This document shows, one piece after another, positions 21,289 to 30,429 of a stretch of DNA of 64,000 bases (its first letter is position 1; every line of letters starts with the position of its first letter). The stretch is from assembly GCF_963855985.1 (NCBI RefSeq), contig NC_087091.1, positions 17,304,154 to 17,368,153 on the forward strand, in the 5' to 3' direction. The position numbers were made by a program, and so were the translations under genes. The stretch comes from Ostrinia nubilalis (taxonomy: Eukaryota > Arthropoda > Insecta > Lepidoptera > Crambidae). The notes beneath the pieces are model-generated. The model saw nothing but the letters and a program-made list of their open reading frames with translations. It was not told where the DNA came from and did no database searches.

Positions 21289-22537
21289 ACGGCCGAATAC
21301 TGAAACACTACTCAAATCTGTCACTCAGCTGACGGGCTCCTAAATTTAAGTATCCTTCAATTTTAAATGGTATTCTCAAACGCCACTCAAAGGATTTGAA
21401 GCCGTGATCAGCTAAGCAGCTCTCAAATGTTTACCTACTGGCAACATTTACCAAAAAAAGTATGTTTTCATTTACACAAATGATAACTTTACGTTTTTTA
21501 TCCATTACACGCAGCATCGTTTGGTTATGTATTGTCTTTTATGGAAATATACTCAATCAACTTAACATAGAACAGTTTATTTTTAGTTTCTATTATATAT
21601 AAATCTCGTTTTATCATATAAAAAAATTAATGCTTGCATTTTTATTTAATTAAAAAAATAATTTTAAAGGTGATACTTTTTATTGTTGAAATCTATTAAG
21701 TGGCGATCGTGGACCGAAACGTAACCACAATTGACATTTATCATTGTTGACAGAGCATCAAATTGACAAGACAAATCAACAACTCTCTTGGAAATGCTGC
21801 TGATGCTGCTATAGCTTAAATCCATTTGCGATGTCCCCATATTCCTCAGAAATAGGCATGTTTATGTAATGGTGCGTCCAGACTGGGCGAATTTGCTCGC
21901 GCGGCACGCTGGTCACTATACGATGCACAGTTTGGCTGTTCGATGTGGAAGATATCACCTAGTACACGTTCATAACTTCCCGTTGCGTAGAACCGTAGGG
22001 TTATAATAAGTATTTGGTCCACTGGTTGTATGGCGTTTGGTGAGGGGTTTCAAAGAGCTTCCAAATTATGAATCCAGAAACAACACCGTTTCTTTTGAGA
22101 CGCGGAACCTCGCTCGGAATTGCATGTCATTATAATAATATTTTTCAATAGCGTTCAGCTTTATTGCGTTCCTGCGATTAGATCTAGGTATCTCCTCGAG
22201 GCTCGAAAGAAATGATAACGATGACACAGACATTATTTACCACTATTTAGGTCGATTTAGGTATAAGAATAGGATTTAAGATACCGCGCAAGCACTCTCA
22301 AATTTAACGGCTGCTCAAGACGATTTGACAGTTGTTTGAGTAATGCTTAGCGTTAAATGGCATTTCAGTATGCGAAAATTCATTCGAGTGGCGTTTGAGT
22401 GCAACTTAATTTGAGAGGTGCTTATAAATTGAGAACTGCTCAGATATTGTTTTGAGTATGCGAAATGTAAGTTTAGGAGCTGCTTAACTATTTGAGAAGC
22501 CTTCAAATATTTAAATGGCGTTTCAGTATTCGGCCGT
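21289..22537. mobile_element. Non-autonomous DNA element, 1.25 kb
   Basis: The ends ACGGCCGAATACTGAAAC and GTTTCAGTATTCGGCCGT are an exact 18-bp inverted pair. Inside them, both flanks carry several diverged copies of CTCAAACGCCACTC/GAGTGGCGTTTGAG and CTCCTAAA/TTTAGGAG motifs, a subterminal repeat pattern typical of transposase binding regions. The target duplication is unclear. No transposase ORF is present. Confidence 0.7.
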
Positions 22538-22539
22538 AA

Positions 22540-23320
22540 ATGTTTCACTGTCATGAAAAAAATCTCAAAATTACGTGATTAGCTACGTCTCGTTATTTTT
22601 ATGTAATAACTTGTAAAGTTATGAGATTTTACTAGGTGGTAACCCAGATTTCATTATGGCGTCCTCCTGTAAATTTATATCGATACTTAGTTCGCATAAT
22701 TAAAAATTAAAAAAAATAGTCGAAAACATTCCACCATAGATTTTAAACGCATTTTGAAAATGGAATAGAAATTCCATCGGACGGTTGTTTTTGAAAAAGG
22801 AATCCGAGCGTTCCATTTTACAATTTTCTGTAGCGGGTGGTAGTTTCGAATAGAAAAGTTGCATTTTTGATTTACGAACTGTCAGAATGTCAGTCGGTGC
22901 GTGAGTTTTGCAACGGAAGGATTTTCCGTGAATATTTTTAATTGTGCCAGTACGTTCACAATATTTTAAACTTTCGTGTTGCATTTTTACTAAATTCTCA
23001 CTATAGAAAAAAGACCCGGAACTGGTAGTATAATTTTCGGACTGACTGCACCACGTAAGAAAATATCGTGCAAATGCGGGTGAGTGAAGAAAATTCATCG
23101 TCCGAGCAAATGACGCCGCATCTCCTCAGTCTGCTCGCGACCGTGACTCATGCAACGTGCAACCGAGTCGAAAAATCGGGTAGGAAAAACCGTTTTACCT
23201 TTTTAAAAGTATTTGTTGCGAAATCCCGTTATAGTGAGAATTACGTACACAATTATTTTGAATACTAACTGTTTAGTGTGAAAAAACTTATAGTGTGTGA
23301 ATTCGGGCTAATCAAGATTT
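22540..23320. other. Non-coding or possible first exon, unsupported
   Basis: Frames of 132 codons (minus, 22700-23098) and 66 codons (plus, 23068-23268) overlap here. Neither resembles a known family. An ATG at 23110 starts a short hydrophobic stretch (T-P-H-L-L-S-L-L-A) that stays open to a possible donor G|GTAGGA at 23179/23180, which could be a signal-peptide exon. A second ATG at 23323 is followed by a possible donor GTGAGT at 23349. Evidence is too thin for a gene call. Confidence 0.2.
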
Positions 23321-23506
23321 GAAATGGAGGCGTTCTTCGGATCAATTTTGTGAGTAGGTACCTATAATTTTATAACATGGGTTGGGTTGGGTTAAACGTT
23401 GATATTTCAGGACTCGATTTTTTCGTTGCTTGAACATTTTGTTGTATGTAGGATTGTAGGTACTACGAATATAAGATCGCGCATTTCCATCGAATATTTT
23501 ATGGCA

Positions 23507-23890
23507 AGATGGCGGCGTGGAAGGCGCTGGATGCAGGCCGCCACCAACCGGCCATTTTGGAAATCATTGGGGGAGGCCTATGTTCAGCATGATGATGATG
23601 ATAAGGATATCTAGTGATGATGTTGATGAGTGATGATGATGATGACGATGCTGATGAGTGATGACGATAATGATGATGCTGATGATGATGATGATGCTCA
23701 TGATTGATGATTACGATGATGATGATGATGATGATGACGATGCTGATGAGTGATGACGATGATTATGATGATGATGCTGATGATGATGATGATGATGCTG
23801 ATGATTGATGATGACGATGATGATGAAACCTTGTAGATGATGATGCTGATGAGTGATGATGATGACGCTTATAATGATGATGATGATTTT
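23507..23890 (+). mobile_element. RTE-like LINE 3' end with long GAT tail
   Basis: The sense LINE end GGATGCAGGCCGCCACCAAC ... GGGGGAGGCCTATGTTCAGC runs straight into an interrupted (GAT)n/(GATGAC)n microsatellite of about 300 bp. In frame it encodes the W-M-Q-A-A-T-N-R...W-K-S-L-G-E-A-Y-V C-terminus. The microsatellite is best read as the expanded 3' tail of the insertion. Confidence 0.75.
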
Positions 23891-23924
23891 ATGGGAAAAT
23901 ATGTTTTACGTGTTGTTGTTGTTT

Positions 23925-24045
23925 CAGCCAAATGACGTCCACTGCTGGACAAAGGCCTCCCCCAAGGTCTTCGACAATGAACGGTCCTGCGCTGCCCGCA
24001 TCCAGGCTCTTCCCGCGACCTTTACCAGACGGTCGGTTTTACGTG
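23925..24045 (-). mobile_element. RTE-like LINE 3' end, antisense
   Basis: Antisense copy with CCAAATGACGTCCACTGCTG, GACAAAGGCCTCCCCCAAGG and TTCCCGCGACCTTTACCAG. On the plus strand it is preceded by GTTGTTGTTTCAG, a good-looking 3' splice site, a feature shared by all antisense copies of this family here. Confidence 0.75.
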
Positions 24046-24228
24046 TACCTATGTTGTATTTTTTATGTGTAGTAGGTATCTACCTACCTACATGTGCAAT
24101 ATTTATTGTCTATTTCAAAAAGATTTCAACCTAGTGCCTAATCATCATTTATATTCGACGGCCATCTTGCCTGGTGGTTCGCGTGCTCAGTGATTTTTTT
24201 ATTGACATAGTTATTTTTATGGTTTCAG

Positions 24229-24336
24229 CTGGCGGCTGCTGGGCCTTCATCTTTGATGCTGCTCCACCTTGGACCCGGAGCCGAGGAGTCAAGCGGCTGC
24301 GTCATCAGACACCAGGGTCAGCGTCTGATGCTAAAG
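24229..24336 (+). other. Exon-like module A
   Basis: A 108-bp segment bounded by TTTCAG and GTAACG. It is open in phase 0 (36 codons, ending R-L-M-L-K) and also open in phase 1. It is homologous to module C and, less clearly, module B: shared CTGCTGGGC near the 5' side and CAGCGTCTGATGCTAAAG at the 3' end. No known domain. It may be part of a gene with duplicated exons or fragments of an unrecognised transposon that carry splice-like borders. Confidence 0.4.
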
Positions 24337-24360
24337 GTAACGTTTCTTATTGATTTTGAA

Positions 24361-24795
24361 AATGATGATGACAGTGGTGATGATGATGATGGTGATGATT
24401 ATGGCAATGATGATTGTGGTGATGAGTGATGATGAGGGTGGTGATTTTTTTTTATTTTTATGCAAAACAAGGCAGGTATTTGACCACAATTGAATGATGG
24501 ATGATGATGATTATGGCAATGATGATAGTGGTGATGATAGTGATGATAATGGCGATGACGATGGTCATGATAATGGCGATGACGGCAATGATGATTGTGA
24601 TGATGTGTGATGATGATGATTATGGCGATGATGATGATGGCCGTGATGATTATCATCATAATGATAGTGGTGATGTCGATGGTGGTGATGATGGTTATGG
24701 TGATGATGATGATGATGATTATGATGATGGTGTTGATTATAATGATGATGATGATGATGAATATGATGATGATGTTTATGATAGTGATAACCATG
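24361..24795 (+). repeat. Interrupted GAT microsatellite
   Basis: About 430 bp of (GAT)n with GTG, TAT and GGC interruptions. A LINE/SINE fragment (ATGCAAAACAAGGCAGGTAT) is inserted at about 24440-24495. The Met/Asp-rich and Ile/His-rich frames here are translations of the repeat and not genes. Confidence 0.85.
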
Positions 24796-24893
24796 AAACT
24801 TCCCATCCCATTACAAGGTTTGCTATGTGGGGTGATAATATCGGTAATAGTTAAATTATGTTATGTAGTTATTATTATTATTTCTCATTTCAG

Positions 24894-25013
24894 CCAATAG
24901 AGGCCACTGCTGGGCCTGCTCCTCTGATGCAGCAACCAACCACCGGTGATCAGCAGCCGAGCGGCAAAGTGGCTTTCTCCAACAGACGTCGGTGTCAACA
25001 TCTAGTACTTAAG
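24894..25013 (+). other. Exon-like module B
   Basis: A 120-bp segment between CATTTCAG and GTTACG. It is open in phase 0 (40 codons). In phase 1 it contains a stop, so phase 0 is the only frame common to all three modules. Its first 20 bases (CCAATAGAGGCCACTGCTGG) resemble the start of the antisense LINE ends. The 3' end GTACTTAAGGTTACG parallels ATGCTAAAGGTAACG of module A. Confidence 0.4.
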
Positions 25014-25399
25014 GTTACGGGACTATTCACCACCTCTCGTTCCCACCGCTGCGACTCCTGTAGCCAGGATCTACAACTTGACCGCTTACAAAAACCCAAC
25101 CAGTGAAGGTCAAGTTCGTCCCGGGGTAAAGTGAAACTGTCATTAGACCCCCAACGAAATTAATCAAAAGAAAGCATAAGGTTAGTTTAAATTTTTATTT
25201 ATTGATTTTCCTAGCTTGTCTACAAACTTGGTGTTTCTTACTGCTTTGATTCTTGAAGTTTTTAAGTATACCTAAGTGGCTGGTATTGCTTACATAAAAT
25301 AGTAAATGACAATATTATTTTATAATGCCACCAATCAAACTGTCTTACATTTTACCCACTTTGCTTAGTTAGGGGCTTGATGATGCCGTGTGAACTGTA

Positions 25400-25510
25400 G
25401 GTATACTGGTAATCATCATCATCATCATTTCAGCCATAGGACGTCCACTGCTAACATAGACCTCCCCCAATGCTTTCCAAGTTGATCGATTGGTAACGGC
25501 CTGGTATACT
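25400..25510 (-). mobile_element. RTE-like LINE 3' end, antisense
   Basis: CATCATCATCATCATTTCAG then CCATAGGACGTCCACTGC and CCTCCCCCAATGCTTTCCAA. Truncated fragment with its tail on the left. Confidence 0.75.
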
Positions 25511-25621
25511 GGTATGCCTGCCTATTATGTGTCACCATAGGGGTCACTTACAAAATAAGGATTGATGGTGAAAACGGGCATAAGTCTAAATTATGATAAC
25601 TATTTAATGTCATCATCATCA

Positions 25622-25978
25622 TTTAAGATACATATAAAAAATACCCTTATGTCCAAAGGGTACTACAAGGTTCGAGACTATATTGATGACAAGGATGCGT
25701 GGTCAGTTCAGTCTGCACATATTTGATGTACTTAAATTTGACTATTCTTGCCGTTAGATAATTCCTGGCAATAAGTGGTGACTGAGTTTGTTCCGGCGTT
25801 TCTTCTCAGCACTTGCCATAAAATATGTTTGTCTCGAAGCGCTGGTAGGGCCCAAAAGATAAGGAGACATGTAAAGTGCCCCATAAGGGCTACCTTTTAT
25901 TTTTTTATTTTTTTGACGTTCATAAGTGCCACTTGTGGTCTAAACTGAATAAATGATTTTGATTTTGATTTTTGATTA
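25622..25978 (+). mobile_element. Jockey-like LINE: ORF2 end and 3' UTR
   Basis: Frame 25622-25726 encodes the C-terminus of a LINE reverse transcriptase ORF: L-M-S-K-G-Y-Y-K-V-R-D-Y-I-D-D-K-D-A-W then a short end and stop. The [KR]-x-Y-Y-x(4)-[DE]-Y/F...D-K-x-A-W pattern is characteristic of lepidopteran Jockey-type elements. About 250 bp of 3' UTR follow, with GAAGCGCTGGTAGGGCCC, GTGCCACTTGTGGTCTAA and TTGAATAAA-like sequence and a GATTTT-rich tail, shared with 44.16 and 58.5 kb. The insertion ends a few bases before module C. Confidence 0.7.
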
Positions 25979-25984
25979 TTTCAG

Positions 25985-26107
25985 CTAGTTGCCCACTGCT
26001 GGGCTACGTCGGTCACGCAGCTGCTCTCCTCCGGACCCACAACCAAGGAGCAAAGAGACTGGCTTCATCGGACGTCGCGGCGTCGGAATCAGCGTCTGAT
26101 GCTAAAG
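25985..26107 (+). other. Exon-like module C
   Basis: A 123-bp segment between ATTTCAG and GTTAGA. It is open in phase 0 (41 codons, ending N-Q-R-L-M-L-K) and in phase 1. It aligns with module A along its length (CCACTGCTGGGC, GGACCC, AAGGAGCAAAG, GACTGGCTTCATC, CAGCGTCTGATGCTAAAG). Because a LINE tail abuts its upstream side, the splice acceptor is partly within repeat-derived sequence. Confidence 0.4.
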
Positions 26108-26139
26108 GTTAGATAAACTCTTTGTGCCCTTTTAAAACA

Positions 26140-26402
26140 ATAATAAACAAAACTTTTTTAAAAACAAGCTTTGTCCTGAAATGCAGTTGAACTAAAACGA
26201 AAAAAATAATTGTATGCTTGGTTCAAAGAATTTCGAAAGCTGGTAGCGCAAACTGAAAAAAAAAGAGGAATAAATTCCACACGCGATACAAGCTTTCGAT
26301 ATTCTTTGAACCAAGCATACAATTATTTTTTTCGTTTTAGTAGGTACAACCGCATTTCAGGAAAAAGCTTGTTTTTAATAAAGTTTTTTTTTATTATAAT
26401 AT
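26140..26402. mobile_element. Foldback element, about 260 bp
   Basis: Long inverted arms: left AAAAACAAGCTTTGTCCTGA ... AATTGTATGCTTGGTTCAAA, right TTTGAACCAAGCATACAATT ... TCAGGAAAAAGCTTGTTTTT. The arms are about 110 bp each with a short centre. It lies just downstream of module C. No ORF of note. Confidence 0.75.
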
Positions 26403-26419
26403 TATTTAATCGTTGATGT

Positions 26420-27170
26420 TTGTACCCAATAATTATAACACTTTTTTTTTGTTGCTTGAACATTTTTATGTAGGTACGAGTACTTAGGTATAAAGTTATA
26501 AGCTCGTGCATTTCCATCGAATATTTTGTGCTCAAAATGTGTTTATACGCACCTATGTTGTGTAGTTGGCTGAGATCTGATCTTTAGGTACCTACGTACC
26601 TACTTACTTGTGCAATATTTCCTCCATTTCAAAAAGATTTGACTGTTACAACGTAGTAAGTAAAATGTAGGTAGGTTTCAAATGCAGATTTTCTTCTATA
26701 GTAGCTTTTTTTACGTGAGATTTGAAGTTTTTTTTTAAACTTTATGGCACGAAATAGAACACCGAACGCACAGCGTTGAATAGAGCTCTGTGATTGGTTC
26801 GTGTGTCACCCTGTGCGTCTACGCGCACTGTGATACCTCATAGTAATGTTAGTGAATACGGGCGTCAATTGATTTCTAAGCAAAAACTAATTTCTAATTC
26901 ACAAATTTCGTACTTATACTCACATTTTTAAAACAGATGCGTCATTTCAGTCCATTATACATTAGTGCTTATCTACATACTTCTTTGTACGTAGGAAAAA
27001 TGCACTGTAAACCTGAAAAGGTCCATCAAAGCGCCAGACAGTAAACACTGCATTTGTATGCGTTCCCCCATCCAATCCGGCGCTTAAGTGCAACAGTTTG
27101 AATGCAGCGCAATGCGGGGGAAAGGGCAAGTTCACGGGATGAGATGAGGGATGGAATAGGAACCTTCTTA
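26420..27170. other. Non-coding, nothing recognised
   Basis: AT-rich sequence. No supported gene, RNA or repeat border. Confidence 0.4.
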
Positions 27171-27174
27171 GGGC

Positions 27175-27330
27175 TCTTTCACCCGTTTTTTGCAGGAACT
27201 ATTTTTTGTAGAATCCCGTTAAGTAGTATTACGTGTTTTAAATTATTACCATAATACCATTCCTATGGACATCCCGTTTGCAGTGTCCCGCAAAATACCG
27301 AACTGTTTGAATTTGAAATTTGAATTCCAA
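27175..27330. mobile_element. MITE-like fragment, TTTGCAGTGTCCCGCAA family
   Basis: TTAGGGCTCTTTCACCCGTT, TAGAATCCCGTT and CATCCCGTTTGCAGTGTCCC recur at about 37520-37620. Ends are unclear because the 120-bp MITE abuts it at 27335. Confidence 0.5.
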
Positions 27331-27334
27331 AAAC

Positions 27335-27453
27335 AAGTGTTGCACCACCTAACTTTGACCGTAACTTTGATGATAGCCGGTGTTTTTTGTATGAAGTTTG
27401 ACAGATTTTTGACGTTTGTTAAGGTTAAAGTAAGATGGTAGAACCCAGCCTTA
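27335..27453. mobile_element. 120-bp palindromic MITE, copy
   Basis: Reverse orientation relative to 14786: GTGTTGCACCACCTAACTTT at the left and GTAGAACCCAGCCTTA at the right, with AGCCGGTGTTTTTTGTATG and GACAGATTTTTGACGTTTG in the middle. Confidence 0.75.
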
Positions 27454-28011
27454 GTGTGTTCACACGACAGTCCAGTTTTGCGGGATCCTGCATTATTAAT
27501 CCCTTAAAACTGGATTGTAGATTAAGTTAGTATTTATTAAATGCTTTGAATTTATTTTTCTACAATAAAAGTCTAGCAAAGTTACTGTTTATGAAACATC
27601 ATCACCATTGGAAGTCACATCAAAATCGGTTCAGCCGGTCAGGTAACTGAAACACAGCTTTATTTCGGTTTTGTCTTTACAAGTGTTTAAATAATATTAG
27701 TGATTGTTGAAGGTTTTTTTTTACTTTTATAGTATCGTAAAAATACTAATTTACCCAAAAATTTTTACTCAATACATTTTGTTCACTTCTCGAATTTAAC
27801 ATTTTCAATTGTAAAGTACCTACTTCCAATAAGTGGCTCTCTGACGGCTGACGCGGGGTGAATTCAAGGGGGAAACGTACGGTAGAGACACTATAGCGAA
27901 ATTGAAAATAAAACTTCGTTTAGGATTGAGAAGTAGACAATTATTTAATACAAGAGAATTTAGTAGATCTTTTTTTTAAATGTGACAGATGAGATTCTAT
28001 CCTAATTTCGA

Positions 28012-28355
28012 CTAAATGCTAAACATAGGCCTCTCCCAATGATTTCCATAACGGCCGGTTGGCAACGGCCTGCATTCAGCGCCTACCTGGTCGTCAGTGC
28101 AACTTGTGGGTACCTACGTGGGTCATTGGGGGACCCATTTAGTCGTCATCATTATCATCCTTTCAGCCATAAGACGTTCACTACTGAACATAGGCCTCCC
28201 CCAATGATTTCCACAATGGCCGGTTGATGGCGGCCTGCAACCAGCGCCTTCCTGCTTCCTTTATGAGGTCGTCGGTCCACCTTGTGGGTGGACGTCCGAC
28301 ACTGCGCTTTCCGGTACGAGGCCTCCACTCCAGAAACTTGCTCCAAATCCTATTA
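28012..28355 (-). mobile_element. Two adjacent antisense RTE-like LINE ends
   Basis: The segment 28020-28130 and the better-kept 28148-28355 both carry CATAGGCCTCCCCCAATGAT-type and GCCGGTTG...GCGGCCTGCA boxes. The second has CCACCTTGTGGGTGGACGTC and GAGGCCTCCACTCCAGAAAC. The second is preceded by CATCATTATCATCCTTTCAG. Neither has an intact ORF. Confidence 0.75.
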
Positions 28356-28359
28356 TAAT

Positions 28360-29425
28360 TCGGTTTTATTTGGCCTGTTTTACTACATCATAATCTTGTA
28401 GCGTGTTAATTGATGATTCTTACCGTCTATCTTTCACTAACTCGTTAGATAAACAGACATTGCTAAATGAAACCAACCCCAGCATCACCCCAGAGTAAAC
28501 AACTTAAAATCGAATCTGTCACTTTACTCCGAATCCTAAACTTTCACTAATATTTCCACATTGGCACCCTATAAATGCCCTCCAAAACACACAAGTCTAG
28601 TCCTTATTTTTATAGTGTTAAAGTTGTAACTGATAACAACGAAAATAGCGTTTGCAGTCCACGTATGCGGCTCAATATTGGTATTATATGCCGTTCCAAA
28701 TTATGCTTTATGGTGTACAGGATAAGAGTGTGTATAACGTAGGGGGTTGGAATGTCAGTATCAAAGCATCGTACGTAAGACGTTTAAGGAGAATGTCGCT
28801 GCGATTTCGGATATGTCAGTCGCGGTACCTTCACGTCGCATTCGAGTGCGGGGGTGAGTAGGGCCACGAAGTTAGCGGTCACGCGCGCGAGGGATTTTAA
28901 GATGCAAATAAAATTAATAGTTTGACATAATTTACTTGAAAAAAAAATTCATCCTTGGTTAGGCCCTCTCTCTGGCCACTAGCAAAATACCTTATAATAA
29001 ACTTAAACATTTCAAGAGGTTAACCTATGTCTCCGTAGCTTTGTGGCCAAGAACAATTTGATACAATCGATTTGAATACCATTTTACGTCAAAATTCAGA
29101 TTAAAAATAACATAATTTATTAAGGTTCGGCCAAACAAACGCGTGCAGCCCGCGTGCACGATGGCGATGGCGATCAGATGTAAAATAGAATTCTTTAGAC
29201 TTCAGCTGAAACATACGTACAAAATAAATATAGCCAACTGACATTAACGTATTTTTAGTCTGTGCACTAGTGAGGGGACAAAACCTCTCGTTAATCGTAA
29301 AGTGAAATTATTGTAGTACGTTAAGTACCAAGCATAATTTTTGTATTGAACTTGGCTCTCCTTTTTTACATTTATGTTTGCTTGAGATTCGTTATTATTT
29401 CATAGCGATCAGAGTCGCTTCTCAA
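28360..29425. other. Non-coding, weak exon-like frame
   Basis: A 69-codon frame at 28652-28861 runs to GGGGGTGAGTAG, a good donor-like string at 28854. Without a partner exon or recognisable domain I do not call a gene. The rest is unassigned. Confidence 0.2.
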
Positions 29426-29433
29426 ACTAAAGT

Positions 29434-29602
29434 TTAAATAAACAACTTGAAAAAATCGAACTGCCTAAAGCGGGAATTGAATTGAATTAAGTAAATCCAG
29501 TGTCTAAGTAGCTCAGTTGGAAGAGCAGTCGCCCGGCAAGCGAAAGGTCGTGGGTTCAATTCCCGCCTTAGGCAGTTCGATTTTTCAAGTTGTTTATTTA
29601 AA
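29434..29602 (+). mobile_element. Palindromic element carrying a tRNA-like sequence
   Basis: Arms AAATAAACAACTTGAAAAAA / TCGAACTGCCTAAAGCGGG on the left and CCCGCCTTAGGCAGTTCGA / TTTTTCAAGTTGTTTATTT on the right form an inverted repeat that overlaps the 3' end of a tRNA-like sequence. Two relatives are in this window: a decayed one at 19072 and an internally deleted palindrome of about 85 bp at 40647-40735. The tRNA-like part is therefore part of a mobile family and not a lone tRNA gene. Confidence 0.7.
29502..29574 (+). tRNA. tRNA-like sequence (probable pseudogene)
   Basis: A full cloverleaf can be drawn: 7-bp acceptor (GTCTAAG/CTTAGGC, one G-T pair), D arm GCTC/GAGC, T arm GTGGG/CCCGC with loop TTCAATT, discriminator A. 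The A box TAGCTCAGTTGG and B box GGTTCAATTCC match consensus. The anticodon loop reads CCGGCAA, which would give anticodon GGC (Ala). Position 33 is C where U is expected, one anticodon-stem pair is a mismatch, and the G3:U70 pair of alanine tRNA is missing. The overall sequence is closer to lysine-type tRNA. I take it as a tRNA-derived repeat that may still bind TFIIIC. Confidence 0.45.
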
Positions 29603-29604
29603 AA

Positions 29605-30085
29605 ATTTCTTGAGATTGATTAAGTTTTGACCCTAGTTTTATTTATATTCTGACGCTCGTTTTCCAGCCACACAGCCCATCGGCTCCCTGCCATCAAGTG
29701 ATTGCTTACAGTAGGAGGGTGGATTGAATATCGTTTTGTTTGTTTTCGCCGCGTGCCCACGCGCAGCTGAAGCAGTTTCGGATTATGCCTCTTAACGCTC
29801 GATTAGGGCACATATTTGCGTAAATTATTTTTTATTTTTGAGATAGAAAGTTGTCTACAACTATAACCTTTTACACTTTCGCGTTTAAATCTGAGAGCTC
29901 CAACGCAATTTAAGTACTTTAGCAAGTTCAAGTTAATCAGTGTAGCATGTTTTCCAAAAAAAGAGTAATCTAAGTCTGATATGCAACAGTTGAATGTAAG
30001 TTTAGGTACTATAGCTTAACATTTTGGCTATATTGCTATAGCCGTGGTCGCGACTAAACAATTAACTAGCCTGTTTATTTATTTA
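29605..30085. other. Non-coding, nothing recognised
   Basis: AT-rich sequence without supported features. Confidence 0.35.
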
Positions 30086-30088
30086 GGT

Positions 30089-30270
30089 ACTAGCTTTCCG
30101 CCCGCGGCTTCGCCCGCGTGGAATTTTGTCTGTCACAGAAAAACTTTATCGCGCGCGTCCCTGTTTCAAAAACCGGGATAAAAACTATCCTATGTTCTTT
30201 CCCGGGACTCAAACTATCTCTATGCCAAATTTCATCAAAATCGGTTGCGAGGTTTAAGCGGGAAAGCGTA

Positions 30271-30315
<45 letters not shown>

Positions 30316-30345
30316 GTTACTTTCGCATTTATAATATTATATAAT
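30089..30345 (-). mobile_element. Helitron-like repeat, type 1 copy
   Basis: Antisense copy: ACTAGCTTTCCGCCCGCGGC at the left (CTAG end plus GC hairpin), then TCGCGCGCGTCCCTGTTTCA, AAATTTCATCAAAATCGGTT. An ACAG microsatellite (30270-30313) follows, expanded from the GTCTGTCTG box of the other copies, and the copy closes with GTTACTTTCGCATTTATAAT. Confidence 0.65.
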
Positions 30346-30425
30346 ATATAATAATATAATTATATAATATATAATATATAATATATAATATATAATATAT
30401 AATATATATATATATATATATATAG
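30335..30425. repeat. AT dinucleotide/ATATA microsatellite
   Basis: About 90 bp of TATAATATA and pure (TA)n, located at the outer end of the Helitron-like copy. Confidence 0.85.
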
Positions 30426-30429
30426 TTGG

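Noticed and set aside
22700..23098. A 132-codon minus-strand frame, the longest outside recognised elements and the UNC5 region
   Set aside because: No domain, no splice context, composition typical of AT-rich non-coding DNA. Listed only as an unsupported possibility.
23110..23179. Signal-peptide exon feeding the exon-like modules in phase 1
   Set aside because: Module B has a stop in that phase and no transcript evidence is available. Kept only as a remark.
24399..24900. Open frames of 97-135 codons rich in Met/Asp or Ile/His
   Set aside because: They are translations of the GAT microsatellite in different frames. Composition is fully explained by the repeat.
29502..29574. Functional tRNA-Ala gene
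   Set aside because: U33 is missing, the anticodon stem has a mismatch, the alanine identity pair is absent and the sequence is embedded in a repeated palindrome.
30270..30345. CRISPR-like regular repeats
   Set aside because: It is a simple ACAG/AT microsatellite in a eukaryotic repeat copy with no spacers.
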